From Croceimicrobium sp965656185 (GTDB lineage: Bacteria; Bacteroidota; Bacteroidia; Flavobacteriales; Schleiferiaceae), in the NCBI GenBank assembly GCA_965656185.1, contig CBFHJH010000011.1, forward strand, positions 16,772-80,771: a stretch of DNA of 64,000 bases, in the 5' to 3' direction. The notes beneath the pieces were generated by a model. It did no database searches. It was not told where the DNA came from and worked only from the letters and a program-made list of their open reading frames with translations. A program made the translations under genes and the position numbers. The first letter of the stretch is position 1; each line of letters begins with the position of its first letter. Below are positions 1 through 8,468 of the stretch, one piece after another.

Positions 1-1
1 G

Positions 2-1498
2 ATCGTTCATCAAGGGGCTACTTTAACCATTACCAATTGGTTTTCGCCCAATGCCGACGTTGAGAATTACGGTACGATGAACGTGGCGGCCCTGAGTATG
101 AATAATGGCTGTGACCTGGAGAATTACGGGACCTTCTCAGTAACCTCTAACAATTACGCCACTTTTAATGGCGACGTAGAGAATCACGGTAGCTTTAGTG
201 TAAGCGGTAATGCCAATATTAATAGCGGTAGTGATTTCAAGAATTACTGCCAATTGGATTTCCAAGGAAACTTGCAACAGAATGGCGATATCAAATGCTA
301 TTCTTATACTTCGGTGGCCCTGAAATGGACCATTAATAGCGGAGCGGAATTAGAGCTGAAAGACGGGGCTATGGCGGTATGTGAAGACCTGACCTTGAAT
401 GGAACCATCGAAGGCAAAGGGAGCACGAACTTGTTTAAAGTTAGCGATCGCACCGATGTGAATTGGGGTGGACAGATCAAGAAGAACTTAGAATTCTGTG
501 ACCTCAACGGGATTGAGAATATGCCCAATAGTAATTCGATCCGCAATGGAGCTGTACAGGCTTGTAATGTGGTTATTCCCACCAGCGCTTGTAATAGCGA
601 AGGTAATGGTCAGCCGCAGGTAGTAGATACCGACAATGACGGGGTGGCGGATGAGTTGGATGCCTATCCCAACGATCCTGCTAAAGCAGGCGATTCATAT
701 TATCCGGCCGAGAATCAGTACGGAACCTTGGCCTACGAAGACCTATGGCCGGCCTATGGCGACTATGACTTTAACGATCTAGTGGTAGACTACCGTTACC
801 ATCAGGTTTTGAATGCAACTAACGATGTGGTTACCTTTAATATGAATGTAGTTACTCGTGCGATCGGCGGTGGGGCGAAGAATGGTTTTGCCTTAGAGCT
901 TGATCTGGCTCCGGCTAATGTAGCTTCGGTAAGCGGTACGCGTTATTTCGAGAATATCATTAGCAACGCCGCCAATGGTACCGAAAGTGGTCAGGCAAAG
1001 ACCAATATCATCATTTACGATAATGCTTCCGAGTTGTTCGAGAATACTACTGGATTCGCCTTCGTAAATACGGTGAGTAGCGAAGCGAAATTGGATTACG
1101 ATACCGCTTTGATCAGTATTAACTTCAGTCAGCCTCAAGATCCTAGTAATTTAGGTACGGCACCTTATAATCCTTACATCTTTGTGGATCAGACCCGCGG
1201 TAGGGAAGTGCATTTGCCTGGGCAAGCGCCTTCGAGTTTAGCCAACGCCAACCTCTTTGGTAGCGGTGATGACAATACCAACCCCGCTGATGCGAATAGC
1301 ACTTATAAGAGCAACACTAATCTACCTTGGGCCTTGCACTTGGTGAACGGCTTCGATTACCCCGAAGAGGAGACCGATATTTCTGAAGCTTATAACTATT
1401 TCAGCGTTTGGGCTCAGTCGGGTGGAGCGAGTTATGAAACCTGGTACGATGACCTGCCGGGTTATATAGACGGCAGCGATCTGTATTCTGGACAATAG
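2..1498 (+). CDS. LruC domain-containing secreted protein, 5' end outside the window
   Basis: The reading frame is open to the left edge, so the N-terminus and any signal peptide are missing; the first visible ATG, at 77, is inside the protein. About 498 residues are seen. The N-terminal part carries four units of about 20 residues around the motif (D/V)xNxGxFxV, which suggests a beta-solenoid stalk. An acidic calcium-type loop, DTDNDGVADELD, lies near base 626. The rest is the LruC domain, seen in GDYDFNDLVVDY near base 760 and the Trp-rich end near WAQSGG. LruC proteins are secreted or outer-membrane-associated and widespread in Bacteroidota and Leptospira; their function is poorly known. 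No T9SS sorting domain follows, so the LruC domain is the true C-terminus. The family call is firm. A surface role is inferred. Confidence 0.85.
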   Translation: MVHQGATLTITNWFSPNADVENYGTMNVAALSMNNGCDLENYGTFSVTSNNYATFNGDVENHGSFSVSGNANINSGSDFKNYCQLDFQGNLQQNGDIKCYSYTSVALKWTINSGAELELKDGAMAVCEDLTLNGTIEGKGSTNLFKVSDRTDVNWGGQIKKNLEFCDLNGIENMPNSNSIRNGAVQACNVVIPTSACNSEGNGQPQVVDTDNDGVADELDAYPNDPAKAGDSYYPAENQYGTLAYEDLWPAYGDYDFNDLVVDYRYHQVLNATNDVVTFNMNVVTRAIGGGAKNGFALELDLAPANVASVSGTRYFENIISNAANGTESGQAKTNIIIYDNASELFENTTGFAFVNTVSSEAKLDYDTALISINFSQPQDPSNLGTAPYNPYIFVDQTRGREVHLPGQAPSSLANANLFGSGDDNTNPADANSTYKSNTNLPWALHLVNGFDYPEEETDISEAYNYFSVWAQSGGASYETWYDDLPGYIDGSDLYSGQ

Positions 1499-1504
1499 TA
1501 TTTT

Positions 1505-1538
1505 AAGAACCCTCGCCAAGCGAGGGTTTTCTTTTTTA
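1505..1538 (+). terminator. Rho-independent terminator after the LruC gene
   Basis: A perfect 9-bp stem, AACCCTCGC (1508-1516) and GCGAGGGTT (1520-1528) with a 3-nt loop, is followed by a T-rich run. It lies between two convergent genes. Read from the minus strand the T tract is weak, so it mainly serves the plus-strand gene. Confidence 0.85.
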
Positions 1539-2729
1539 AGGAAATAGTTGGGCCTCTGTTTCTACTTCTTTGATCCAGAAGCTGAGTTCGTCTTCTTGCT
1601 CCTCGGGGCAGAAGTATTTGGCACCATTTATAAACTGGCTTATTTGATCGCGCCACCAAGGGTCAGTAACATCACGCCCCAACATTTTGGGTAAGGTCAT
1701 TACTCTTACAGCTGTGGCCAGGTAGTATCGAGCGAGATTCTTTCTAAGGATCGGGTCATCAATGGGATATTCATCTTCCATCTCATCGATATCGAGTCGC
1801 TTCAAGTATTTTAATTTGAGCTTATACTCTTCGTCTTCGCTCTGATCCAAGTACACGGCGTACTTGCGTAGGCCTTTCCAGACCAGACTCAAACGATCGC
1901 CATTATCAAATTGAAAATAGAAGTCACTTTCTCCGTCGGGATAAACGTTAAAGACATTACGCACGCCGAAATTATAGTCGAAACTCCCCATGCCAGGCGC
2001 ACCGCCTACTATGTCTGCCTCCCGAGCGGTTACCGCGTTAATGCGGTCATTGAATTCGCCGGTAAATAGGCCGTAATGATTCGCTCGCATTTTCCCTTTT
2101 TTGGGATAGCCCATGGCAATTTCGCCTTGGAAGATATAGGAGGGATCGGCAAATTGGATGGTACCCCTACCATAGCCGCCACCTTGGTTTTCATCGTAAT
2201 GGTATTTGAACTTTTGGGCCGATTCACGGTAGGCGCTGGAAACGTCTGGAAAAATTTTATCGATTAGGTCCATAGCCATTAAGCCAAGCTCTACGGCCGA
2301 AACTACCGCCGAACCGAGTTCCGCCAGGTCTTCTTCATTGATATCATTGAGAAGTCCTGGATCGGAGCCATTTCCGGTGGCGGTATTTCCTCCGTTGGCA
2401 TTAGCAGAGGAGCCTCCTGCTCCAGCCTTGGCGCCAAAACGAGGTCTTTCACCCAGTAGCTCCGGACAGCAATTATTAGGTGCCATGTAGCGAATGTTGC
2501 TTTTCACGGCATTGATCATGCGTCGGTATTTCGCAATATCCTCTGGTTTTACCGCGTATTGACAACCGCATAGATAGAGAGCCAAAGTGGCGCATTGACT
2601 GCAGGCCTGCACATTGGTCTTCATGTTATTGTAGCGGTTGGCGCGGGGGTCATTGGAGCATTGTCCTTGACTATTTTGATGGATGAATACTAAAGCAAGA
2701 AAAAGGGTGAATACTCGGATGGATTTCAT
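1536..2729 (-). CDS. Secreted Cys-rich protein of unknown function
   Basis: This 397-residue protein is not recognised. It begins with a clear Sec signal peptide (MKSIRVFTLFLALVFIHQ) ending near residue 22. The first third of the mature chain holds seven cysteines at 24, 43, 46, 54, 56, 87 and 88, and one more lies near the C-terminus, so disulfides or metal binding are likely. A Gly/Asn/Ser-rich linker follows at about residues 95-120. The rest is rich in aromatic and Gly residues in alternating patterns (for example GRGTIQFADPSYIFQGEIAM), which resembles an antiparallel beta-sheet such as MORN-like or barrel strands. There is no lipobox and no T9SS tail. It is convergent with the LruC gene and well separated from the next minus-strand gene. 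Periplasmic or outer-membrane location is inferred. Confidence 0.6.
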   Translation of the reverse strand: MKSIRVFTLFLALVFIHQNSQGQCSNDPRANRYNNMKTNVQACSQCATLALYLCGCQYAVKPEDIAKYRRMINAVKSNIRYMAPNNCCPELLGERPRFGAKAGAGGSSANANGGNTATGNGSDPGLLNDINEEDLAELGSAVVSAVELGLMAMDLIDKIFPDVSSAYRESAQKFKYHYDENQGGGYGRGTIQFADPSYIFQGEIAMGYPKKGKMRANHYGLFTGEFNDRINAVTAREADIVGGAPGMGSFDYNFGVRNVFNVYPDGESDFYFQFDNGDRLSLVWKGLRKYAVYLDQSEDEEYKLKLKYLKRLDIDEMEDEYPIDDPILRKNLARYYLATAVRVMTLPKMLGRDVTDPWWRDQISQFINGAKYFCPEEQEDELSFWIKEVETEAQLFP

Positions 2730-2802
2730 GGCTGATGGATTAAATCAAGGCTTAATTTACTGATTTTCATCAATCCCCTGGTTTCCCTCGTTTTAAGGAA
2801 GG

Positions 2803-2835
2803 CATTAAAAAAGCCCCGACCTTAAAGTCGGGGCT
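2803..2835 (-). terminator. Rho-independent terminator of the acyl-CoA dehydrogenase gene
   Basis: A 9-bp stem, AGCCCCGAC (2812-2820) with GTCGGGGCT (2827-2835) and a 6-nt loop, is followed on the minus strand by TTTTTAATG. It sits 22 nt after the stop codon of the dehydrogenase gene. Confidence 0.9.
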
Positions 2836-2857
2836 CCCTATAACTTAAGCTATTTAA

Positions 2858-4036
2858 CTATTTAAAAGCCTGAATTCCAGTAATGTCTGCTCCAGTGATA
2901 AGCAGGTGGATATCATGGGTTCCTTCGTAGGTTACTACCGATTCGAGGTTCATCATATGGCGCATAATGGAGTACTCGCCCGTGATTCCCATGCCACCAA
3001 GGATCTGACGCGCTTCGCGTGCGATCTTAAGCGCGATCTCCACGCTATTTCGTTTGGCCATAGAAATTTGAGCGGTGGTAGCCTTGCCTTCATTTTTAAG
3101 GGTTCCCAAGCGCCAAACCATAAGCTGTCCTTTAGTGATCTCGGTGATCATTTCAGCCAATTTCTTTTGTTGCAATTGGAAGCCGGCAATCGGTCTGTCG
3201 AACTGAATGCGTTCTTTGGCATAGCGTAGGGCAGTGTCGTAGCAGTCCATCGCGGCGCCTAAGGCACCCCAGGCGATACCGTAACGCGCACTGTCTAGGC
3301 AGCTTAAGGGTGCGCCTAAACCGCTGCGACCCGGTAAAAGATTTTCTTTGGGGACTTTCACATCTTCGAAGACCAATTCGCCAGTAGCACTAGCTCTTAA
3401 GCTCCATTTATTGTGCGTTTCCGGGGTGCTGAAACCTTCCATACCCCGCTCTACGATCAGACCGTGGATCCGGCCTTCTTCGTTTTTAGCCCAAACCACG
3501 GCAACATCGCAGAAAGGTGCATTGCTGATCCATAATTTGGCGCCATTCAGTAGGTAATGATCGCCCATATCTTTGTAATTGGTGATCATACCGCCCGGGT
3601 TGGATCCGAAACTTGGCTCGGTAAGGCCAAATGAACCTAAGAATTCGCCCGAAGCGAGTTTAGGTAAGAACTTTTGTTTTTGTTCTTCGCTTCCGTAGGC
3701 GAAGATCGGGTACATTACCAAGGAGGACTGCACCGAACAGGTAGAGCGCACACCCGAATCGCCACGCTCGATCTCTTGCATCATTAGGCCATAAGAGATC
3801 TGGTCTAAACCAGCGCCGCCATATTCCTGAGGGATATAGGGACCAAAGGCGCCTACTTCGGCCAAGCCTTTTATCAATTGCTCGGGAAAAGCTGCTCTTT
3901 GTGCATAATCTTCGATGATCGGACTTACTTCTTTTTTCACCCAATCGCGGGTGGCATTGCGCACTAATTTGTGCTCTTCGCTTAGTAAATCGTCAATGTT
4001 ATAGTAGTCTGGTGCTTCGAATAAATCAGTCGCCAT
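2858..4036 (-). CDS. gcdH: Glutaryl-CoA dehydrogenase (acyl-CoA dehydrogenase family)
   Basis: This FAD enzyme oxidises and decarboxylates glutaryl-CoA to crotonyl-CoA in lysine and tryptophan breakdown. The 392-residue chain has the full acyl-CoA dehydrogenase fold: N-terminal helices, the middle beta domain with GLTEPSFGSNPGGM and the WISNAP stretch, and a C-terminal domain with ARYGIAWGALGAA and the RQILGGMGITGEYS loop. The catalytic glutamate sits in TYEGTHDIH, and the ITGIQAF tail matches glutaryl-CoA dehydrogenases rather than short- or medium-chain enzymes. The start is the ATG at 4036. An in-frame TTG at 4054 overlaps the promoter box at 4052-4059 and cannot be translated from that promoter. 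It is a single-gene unit with its own terminator. Glutaryl specificity is inferred from these family motifs. Confidence 0.9.
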   Translation of the reverse strand: MATDLFEAPDYYNIDDLLSEEHKLVRNATRDWVKKEVSPIIEDYAQRAAFPEQLIKGLAEVGAFGPYIPQEYGGAGLDQISYGLMMQEIERGDSGVRSTCSVQSSLVMYPIFAYGSEEQKQKFLPKLASGEFLGSFGLTEPSFGSNPGGMITNYKDMGDHYLLNGAKLWISNAPFCDVAVVWAKNEEGRIHGLIVERGMEGFSTPETHNKWSLRASATGELVFEDVKVPKENLLPGRSGLGAPLSCLDSARYGIAWGALGAAMDCYDTALRYAKERIQFDRPIAGFQLQQKKLAEMITEITKGQLMVWRLGTLKNEGKATTAQISMAKRNSVEIALKIAREARQILGGMGITGEYSIMRHMMNLESVVTYEGTHDIHLLITGADITGIQAFK

Positions 4037-4051
4037 GTGATCAATTTTCAG

Positions 4052-4059
4052 CAAATGTA
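4052..4059 (-). promoter_or_regulatory. TAnnTTTG promoter box for gcdH
   Basis: The minus strand reads TACATTTG, a perfect match to the Bacteroidota -7 element, 15 nt ahead of the ATG at 4036. No clear -33 TTG lies at standard spacing. Confidence 0.6.
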
Positions 4060-4109
4060 GTTAACCAAAGAGTGTTTATGCTACATTTAAAGCTCAAAAT
4101 ACCCTTAAT

Positions 4110-4913
4110 ATGAAGAAAAAATACCTCTATTTTTTGAGTACCGCATTGGTGGTTTTTATGGCACAAGATGCCTTTACTAACAGCGGTGGATCGCCGGCTG
4201 GCAACAGTGGATCTCCTGCATCCAATGGCAATACCTGCGGCAGAGCCGGTTGTCATGGTGGAGCCAGCCAAAGCTCGCAGAACATTACAATTACCACTGA
4301 TATTCCGGCAGCGGGTTTCATGGAAGATTCCGTTTACACGATCGATATTACCGCCAATACAGGTGGTGCCAGTAGCAATCGCATGGGCTTTATGGCTAGT
4401 GTAGAGTCGAGTACCGGTCACACCGGAGGTATTCAGATCACCGATGCCTCTCGCACCAAGAAAGCGGGTTCCTATATTACCCATACCTTTTCGGGAATTA
4501 GTGGCAGTGCCGGTGAGAACGCTTGGTCTTTCGACTGGGATGCGGCTCAGTCGCCCGATCAAAGTACGGTTTACGTAGCGGTGAATTTTTCCAATAATAA
4601 TGGTACCACTTCGGGGGACGCGATCGTTACGGAGAGTTTGATCCTAAATAAAGCATCGGGCATCGGTTTAGAAGAAGTCAGTACCGCTCGATTAAGCGCT
4701 TATCCAAGTCCAGCCCAAGCTCAGCTTACCGTGGCTGCTAATGAACTAGAGGCTCCTTATCGCATTTACGATTTGCAAGGCAAAGTGGTTAAAGAGTTTA
4801 GTGCAGTAGCTAGTGAAGGCAAGCACTGGTATTTCGATGTGGCCGATCTGCAAGAAGGGATCTACCTCTTTAAAGATTCTGCCGGTCGACTGGTTCGCTT
4901 CGCCAAGAACTAG
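4110..4913 (+). CDS. T9SS cargo with a choice-of-anchor V (Reelin-like) domain and CxxxCH motif
   Basis: This 267-residue protein starts with a signal peptide (MKKKYLYFLSTALVVFMAQ). Right after a Gly/Ser/Asn-rich stretch it carries NTCGRAGCHGG, the CxxCH-type motif that typically opens choice-of-anchor V domains in Bacteroidota; here three residues separate the cysteines. A beta-sandwich of about 130 residues follows (VYTIDITANTGGASSNRMGF), similar in pattern to Reelin domains. Residues from about 185 form a T9SS type A sorting domain: LSAYPSPAQAQLTV, IYDLQGKVV, LQEGIYLF and a basic end. It should be exported, processed and attached to the cell surface or released. The ligand is unknown; haem binding by the CxxxCH is possible but unproven. 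It is divergent from gcdH across a short shared promoter region. Confidence 0.75.
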   Translation: MKKKYLYFLSTALVVFMAQDAFTNSGGSPAGNSGSPASNGNTCGRAGCHGGASQSSQNITITTDIPAAGFMEDSVYTIDITANTGGASSNRMGFMASVESSTGHTGGIQITDASRTKKAGSYITHTFSGISGSAGENAWSFDWDAAQSPDQSTVYVAVNFSNNNGTTSGDAIVTESLILNKASGIGLEEVSTARLSAYPSPAQAQLTVAANELEAPYRIYDLQGKVVKEFSAVASEGKHWYFDVADLQEGIYLFKDSAGRLVRFAKN

Positions 4914-4916
4914 TGG

Positions 4917-4924
4917 TATCTTTG
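4917..4924 (+). promoter_or_regulatory. TAnnTTTG box placing the transcription start at the DUF4271 start codon
   Basis: TATCTTTG is a perfect match and ends only 4 nt before the GTG at 4929. With the usual distance from this element to +1, the mRNA would begin at or within a few bases of the start codon, so the message is probably leaderless. Confidence 0.55.
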
Positions 4925-4928
4925 GGGC

Positions 4929-5579
4929 GTGGAAACTGAAGTATTGTCTCGTCCCACAGATTGGGTGATCATAATAGCATTAATAGGCGCCGTGCTCTTG
5001 GTGTGGATACGTTCGTTCGATGTCAAGAGGATGGCGCTTTTTGTTTCTTTTCCCTGGCAAGCCGCGGGAGGAGACTTTCCCTTGGAGTTTAATGCGGACC
5101 ATCTCAATCATCGCGCCGACCGCTTTTTACTGATCTTAGCTTGGCTCTTAAGCCCTTTGCTCATTTTAGCCTTGCGCATCCCTTTTGGTGAAGAGGTGCT
5201 GCGGTACTACAGTTGGGCCGATTACCTCAGGGTATTGTTGTTGGCGGGGATGTATATCCTCTTTAAGCTCTTTATGGCGAGTGCGATTGGCTTCGTGTTT
5301 CAGGTGCAGGAGGCTTTGGTGCAAGGGCAGAACTTTTCTTTGGCCTATTTCAGTTGGTTAGGGGTTATGGGTGCCTTTGCTTCGATCTTTGTTTATTTCT
5401 CTGATTACCCTCTAATTGGCTCATATTTGCTCTGGGCCTTCGTTGCCATCGGATTGCTTTGGGCTTTTATCCGTACTATTCTTTTTAGCTTTAGTCTTCA
5501 GTTAGAAACTAGCTATATTATTTTATACCTTTGCGCGCTTGAAATAATCCCCTTGGGTTATCTCTTCCTCCTAAGTTAA
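4929..5579 (+). CDS. DUF4271 integral membrane protein
   Basis: This 216-residue protein has about six hydrophobic membrane segments, beginning with WVIIIALIGAVLLVWIRSF. It matches the DUF4271 family, a Bacteroidota-specific membrane protein of unknown function that commonly sits immediately upstream of hemD. The start is GTG, directly downstream of a promoter box. The gene before it ends 15 nt upstream and hemD follows after 20 nt, so it is probably co-transcribed with hemD. No catalytic residues are evident. Linkage to haem synthesis or envelope function is only suggested by the conserved neighbourhood. Confidence 0.75.
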   Translation: METEVLSRPTDWVIIIALIGAVLLVWIRSFDVKRMALFVSFPWQAAGGDFPLEFNADHLNHRADRFLLILAWLLSPLLILALRIPFGEEVLRYYSWADYLRVLLLAGMYILFKLFMASAIGFVFQVQEALVQGQNFSLAYFSWLGVMGAFASIFVYFSDYPLIGSYLLWAFVAIGLLWAFIRTILFSFSLQLETSYIILYLCALEIIPLGYLFLLS

Positions 5580-5599
5580 GGAATTGATTTTCAGGGAAA

Positions 5600-6364
5600 A
5601 TGCAAAAAAAAGCTGAAGTGAAGGTAAAGTCTATTCTTGTGTCGCAGCCTGAGCCGCAAACCGAAAACTCACCGTATTTCGACCTTGCGACCAAATATAA
5701 GTTGAAGGTAGATTTTATTCCTTTCATACATGTGGAGGGGGTAGATGTTGCTGACGTGCGCAAACAAAAGATCAATCTCGCTAATCACAGCGCGGTGATC
5801 TTAACCAGCCGTAATGCGGTGGATCATTACTTCCGTATTGCGGAGGAAATGCGCTTTACCGTTCCTAATGACATGAAGTACTTCTGTACTTCGGAGGCGA
5901 TCGCTTATTACTTGCAGAAATACGTAGTGTATCGTAAGCGCAAGATCTATTACGGTAAGAACCGTTTTAATGATCTTTTGCCTTTGTTCAAAAAGCATAA
6001 GGACGAGAAATACTTATTGCCTACTTCCGATATCCTAAAGCCGATCGTGCCCGATACCTTGGCCGAAGCGAAGGTAGATTATACGCGCGCCGTGTTATAC
6101 AATACGGTAAGTAGCGATCTTTCGCATTTAGCCGACGTGAAGTACGATATCTTGGTCTTCTTTAGTCCAACCGGGATCAAGTCACTCTTCGAGAACTTCC
6201 CCAATTTTGAACAGGGCAATACCCAGATCGCTGGCTTTGGAACTACGACCCATCGCGCGATCGAGGAAGCGGGCTTAACCGTTAATATCAAAGCTCCTTC
6301 GCCCAAGTATCCATCCATGACCATGGCGATCGAGGATTATATTAAGTCGCTTAATAAGAAGTAA
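5600..6364 (+). CDS. hemD: Uroporphyrinogen-III synthase
   Basis: HemD closes and inverts ring D of hydroxymethylbilane to form uroporphyrinogen III in haem and sirohaem synthesis. The 254-residue chain has the bilobal HemD pattern: an N-terminal lobe with SILVSQPEPQTENSPYF and AVILTSRNAVDHYF, a crossover region, and a second lobe with DILVFFSPTGIKSLFENF and IAGFGTTTHRAIEEAGL, which are the conserved substrate-binding loops. HemD is poorly conserved in sequence, but these loops and the DUF4271 neighbour are typical of the Bacteroidota version. It is followed by a strong terminator hairpin, so it probably ends its transcription unit. Confidence 0.85.
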   Translation: MQKKAEVKVKSILVSQPEPQTENSPYFDLATKYKLKVDFIPFIHVEGVDVADVRKQKINLANHSAVILTSRNAVDHYFRIAEEMRFTVPNDMKYFCTSEAIAYYLQKYVVYRKRKIYYGKNRFNDLLPLFKKHKDEKYLLPTSDILKPIVPDTLAEAKVDYTRAVLYNTVSSDLSHLADVKYDILVFFSPTGIKSLFENFPNFEQGNTQIAGFGTTTHRAIEEAGLTVNIKAPSPKYPSMTMAIEDYIKSLNKK

Positions 6365-6383
6365 ACACCTTTTTTATACATTC

Positions 6384-6417
6384 AAGCCCTGGCCAAGCAA
6401 TGGTCAGGGCTTTTTTT
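6384..6417 (+). terminator. Strong hairpin with T-run between hemD and rnpA
   Basis: A 12-bp stem (6384-6395 with 6401-6412, containing one G-T pair) is followed by seven T residues up to the rnpA ATG at 6418. It fits a hemD terminator. It directly abuts the next start codon, so it may also control rnpA, or rnpA may start from a very short leader. Confidence 0.8.
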
Positions 6418-6780
6418 ATGGATCAAAGTTTTAGCAAATCGGAAAGGCTCAAGAGTAATGAGCAGATAGCAACAGTCTTTAAAAAAGGCTCCAGTTGTAA
6501 GCAAGGCTTTTTGATTTTACGCTACGCGCCCAATACCTTGGAGCAAAACCGAATAGCCTTTAGTGTACCCAAACGTAGGGTCGCATCCGCCGCAAGGCGC
6601 AACCAAATAAAAAGACGCCTACGGGAAGTTTTTCGCCAGAATAAGGAAAGCCTGGAGGCTCTTTGGCCTGAGCAAAGGCAGGATTTAGTTTTGATCTATT
6701 TAGCAGCCGAAGCCCATAGTTTAGCCAAAATGGAGTCTAATTATTTAAAACTATTGGCTAAGTTGGGCAATGCTCAATAA
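6418..6780 (+). CDS. rnpA: Ribonuclease P protein component
   Basis: RnpA is the protein subunit that helps the RNase P RNA cut 5' leaders from precursor tRNAs. The 120-residue chain starts FSKSERLKSNEQIATVFKKG and carries the RNR signature in AARRNQIKRRLREVFRQ near residues 60-76, with the usual basic face. The start is taken as the ATG at 6418. An in-frame ATG at 6400 would put the initiation site inside the upstream terminator stem and adds six residues not expected in the family. No rpmH gene is beside it, unlike the Proteobacteria/Firmicutes order; pairing with hemD and an S41 protease is common in this phylum. Confidence 0.9.
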   Translation: MDQSFSKSERLKSNEQIATVFKKGSSCKQGFLILRYAPNTLEQNRIAFSVPKRRVASAARRNQIKRRLREVFRQNKESLEALWPEQRQDLVLIYLAAEAHSLAKMESNYLKLLAKLGNAQ

Positions 6781-6823
6781 ATGCAAGCGTTTTATCTAAA
6801 TTAGCAGTCAATCCCTAGACTAG

Positions 6824-8467
6824 ATGCGAAAAAAATACTCTCGAATTTTAGGTCCCCTGAGCTTGGTATTGGTCCTGATCTTTTCTTGGGCTTATCGTCC
6901 CGATTATTTTGAGATCAGCAAACAGCTCGACATTTTCACCAATGTTTTTAAGGAGGTTTCCCTCTATTATGTAGACGATACCGAGCCGGGTCAATTGGCG
7001 GAAGAGGCGATCAATTCGATGCTTTCTACCCTAGATCCTTATACCAATTACATCCCTGAGGAGGCGGTAGAGGACTTTAAAATTCAGCAGACCGGAAACT
7101 ACGGAGGAATAGGTGCCTCGGTGGGAATCTTTGATGGTGCAGCTTTGGTTACTTCAGTTTATAAAGGCTTTGGCGCTGATAAGGCCGGGATAAAAGCGGG
7201 CGATGTTATTGAAGAAGTAGACGGTGAAAGTACCGAAGGTAGAGATGAAGAGTCGATCTCCGAATTTCTAAAGGGTGCACCCGGCACCGAAACCGAGTTA
7301 AAGGTTCGTCGTGGCGATAAGCTCTTGAATATTAAGGTAGAACGCGAAGAGGTGCACCTTAAAGCGGTGCCTTTTAGTGGTTTTGTGGAAGATGGCTATG
7401 CCTATATTTCGCTAAATAGTTTTACCCAGAAATCGAGTGATGAGGTCTTAAAGGCCTGGAAAGATCTGAAGAAGAAGGCCGAGTTGAAAGGCTTGATCTT
7501 GGACCTGCGCAATAATCCTGGCGGATTGCTCAGTGAGGCGATCGCCCTTACCAACCTCTTTGTTCCGGAGGGTAAACCGGTAGTGCTTACCAAAGGGAAA
7601 TTAGAGGAATGGCAAAAGACCTATCGTACTCCTAAACCGGCTTTCGACAAGGAGATTCCAGTGGCGGTTTTGATCAACTCTGGCTCGGCTTCGGCCTCAG
7701 AGATCGTGGCGGGTACATTGCAGGATTACGACCGTGGCCTTATAATCGGTCGTCGTTCTTTTGGCAAGGGATTGGTACAAGAATCGCGGATGTTGCCTTA
7801 TGGCGCACAATTAAAGGTTACGATTGCCAAGTACTACACACCCAGTGGTCGCCTGATCCAGGCGATCGATTACGCCGAAAGGGCCGAAGATGGATCGGTA
7901 ACTAAAATTCCGGATTCACTGCGTACAGCATTTAAGACCACTAATGGGAGAACCGTACTTGATGGCGGAGGGATCGATCCCGATATCGAAACCGAGTCAC
8001 CTTCGGCCAATGATCTGATCATCGCCCTGTTCCGCGATATGCACATTTTTGATTATGCTACCGAATTTTACCGAAAGCATGAGGCCATTGCAGCCGCGCA
8101 AGAATTTAAAATTAGCAAGGAGATCTGGGCTGACTTCAAGACCTGGTTAGCACAACGCGACTTTGACTTTGACAATCAAACCGGACGATTGATCGACCGT
8201 TTGGAGCAAGCTGCCGAGCAAGATGGTTATAATGAGGCTTTAGCCAATGACCTTTCCGCCTTGAAGGCTTCTTATCAGAGCTATAAGAAAGGGGAGCTGG
8301 AAAAGAACCGCAGCATTGTAATGGAACTTTTGCAGGAAGAGATCGTGGCGCGCTATTATTACGATGCCGGTCGCTTGGCCAATGCTTTGCAGCATGATAA
8401 TGATATTAGTACCGCTTTAAATTACTTGAAGGATCCAGCTGCTTATCAAGCGGTTTTAAAGCCCTAG
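6824..8467 (+). CDS. S41 family C-terminal processing peptidase
   Basis: This 547-residue periplasmic or inner-membrane serine protease is of the CtpA/Prc type. It has an N-terminal signal anchor (LGPLSLVLVLIFSWAY), a helical N-domain, a PDZ domain near residues 85-170 (GGIGASVGIF, AGIKAGDVIEEVDG) and the S41 core. The Ser/Lys dyad is visible as the serine in SASASEIVAG and the lysine in RRSFGKGLVQ. A C-terminal helical extension of about 150 residues follows. Such enzymes trim C-termini of exported proteins or cell-wall hydrolases. The natural substrate cannot be read from the sequence. It starts 43 nt after rnpA, with a weak promoter-like TAAATTAG at 6797-6804, and is followed one base later by a ligase/polymerase gene. 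Confidence 0.9.
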   Translation: MRKKYSRILGPLSLVLVLIFSWAYRPDYFEISKQLDIFTNVFKEVSLYYVDDTEPGQLAEEAINSMLSTLDPYTNYIPEEAVEDFKIQQTGNYGGIGASVGIFDGAALVTSVYKGFGADKAGIKAGDVIEEVDGESTEGRDEESISEFLKGAPGTETELKVRRGDKLLNIKVEREEVHLKAVPFSGFVEDGYAYISLNSFTQKSSDEVLKAWKDLKKKAELKGLILDLRNNPGGLLSEAIALTNLFVPEGKPVVLTKGKLEEWQKTYRTPKPAFDKEIPVAVLINSGSASASEIVAGTLQDYDRGLIIGRRSFGKGLVQESRMLPYGAQLKVTIAKYYTPSGRLIQAIDYAERAEDGSVTKIPDSLRTAFKTTNGRTVLDGGGIDPDIETESPSANDLIIALFRDMHIFDYATEFYRKHEAIAAAQEFKISKEIWADFKTWLAQRDFDFDNQTGRLIDRLEQAAEQDGYNEALANDLSALKASYQSYKKGELEKNRSIVMELLQEEIVARYYYDAGRLANALQHDNDISTALNYLKDPAAYQAVLKP

Positions 8468-8468
8468 C

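Noticed and set aside
4041..4562. A 173-residue minus-strand frame over the CxxxCH cargo gene
   Set aside because: It lies wholly within a real T9SS cargo gene on the other strand and has no homology pattern.
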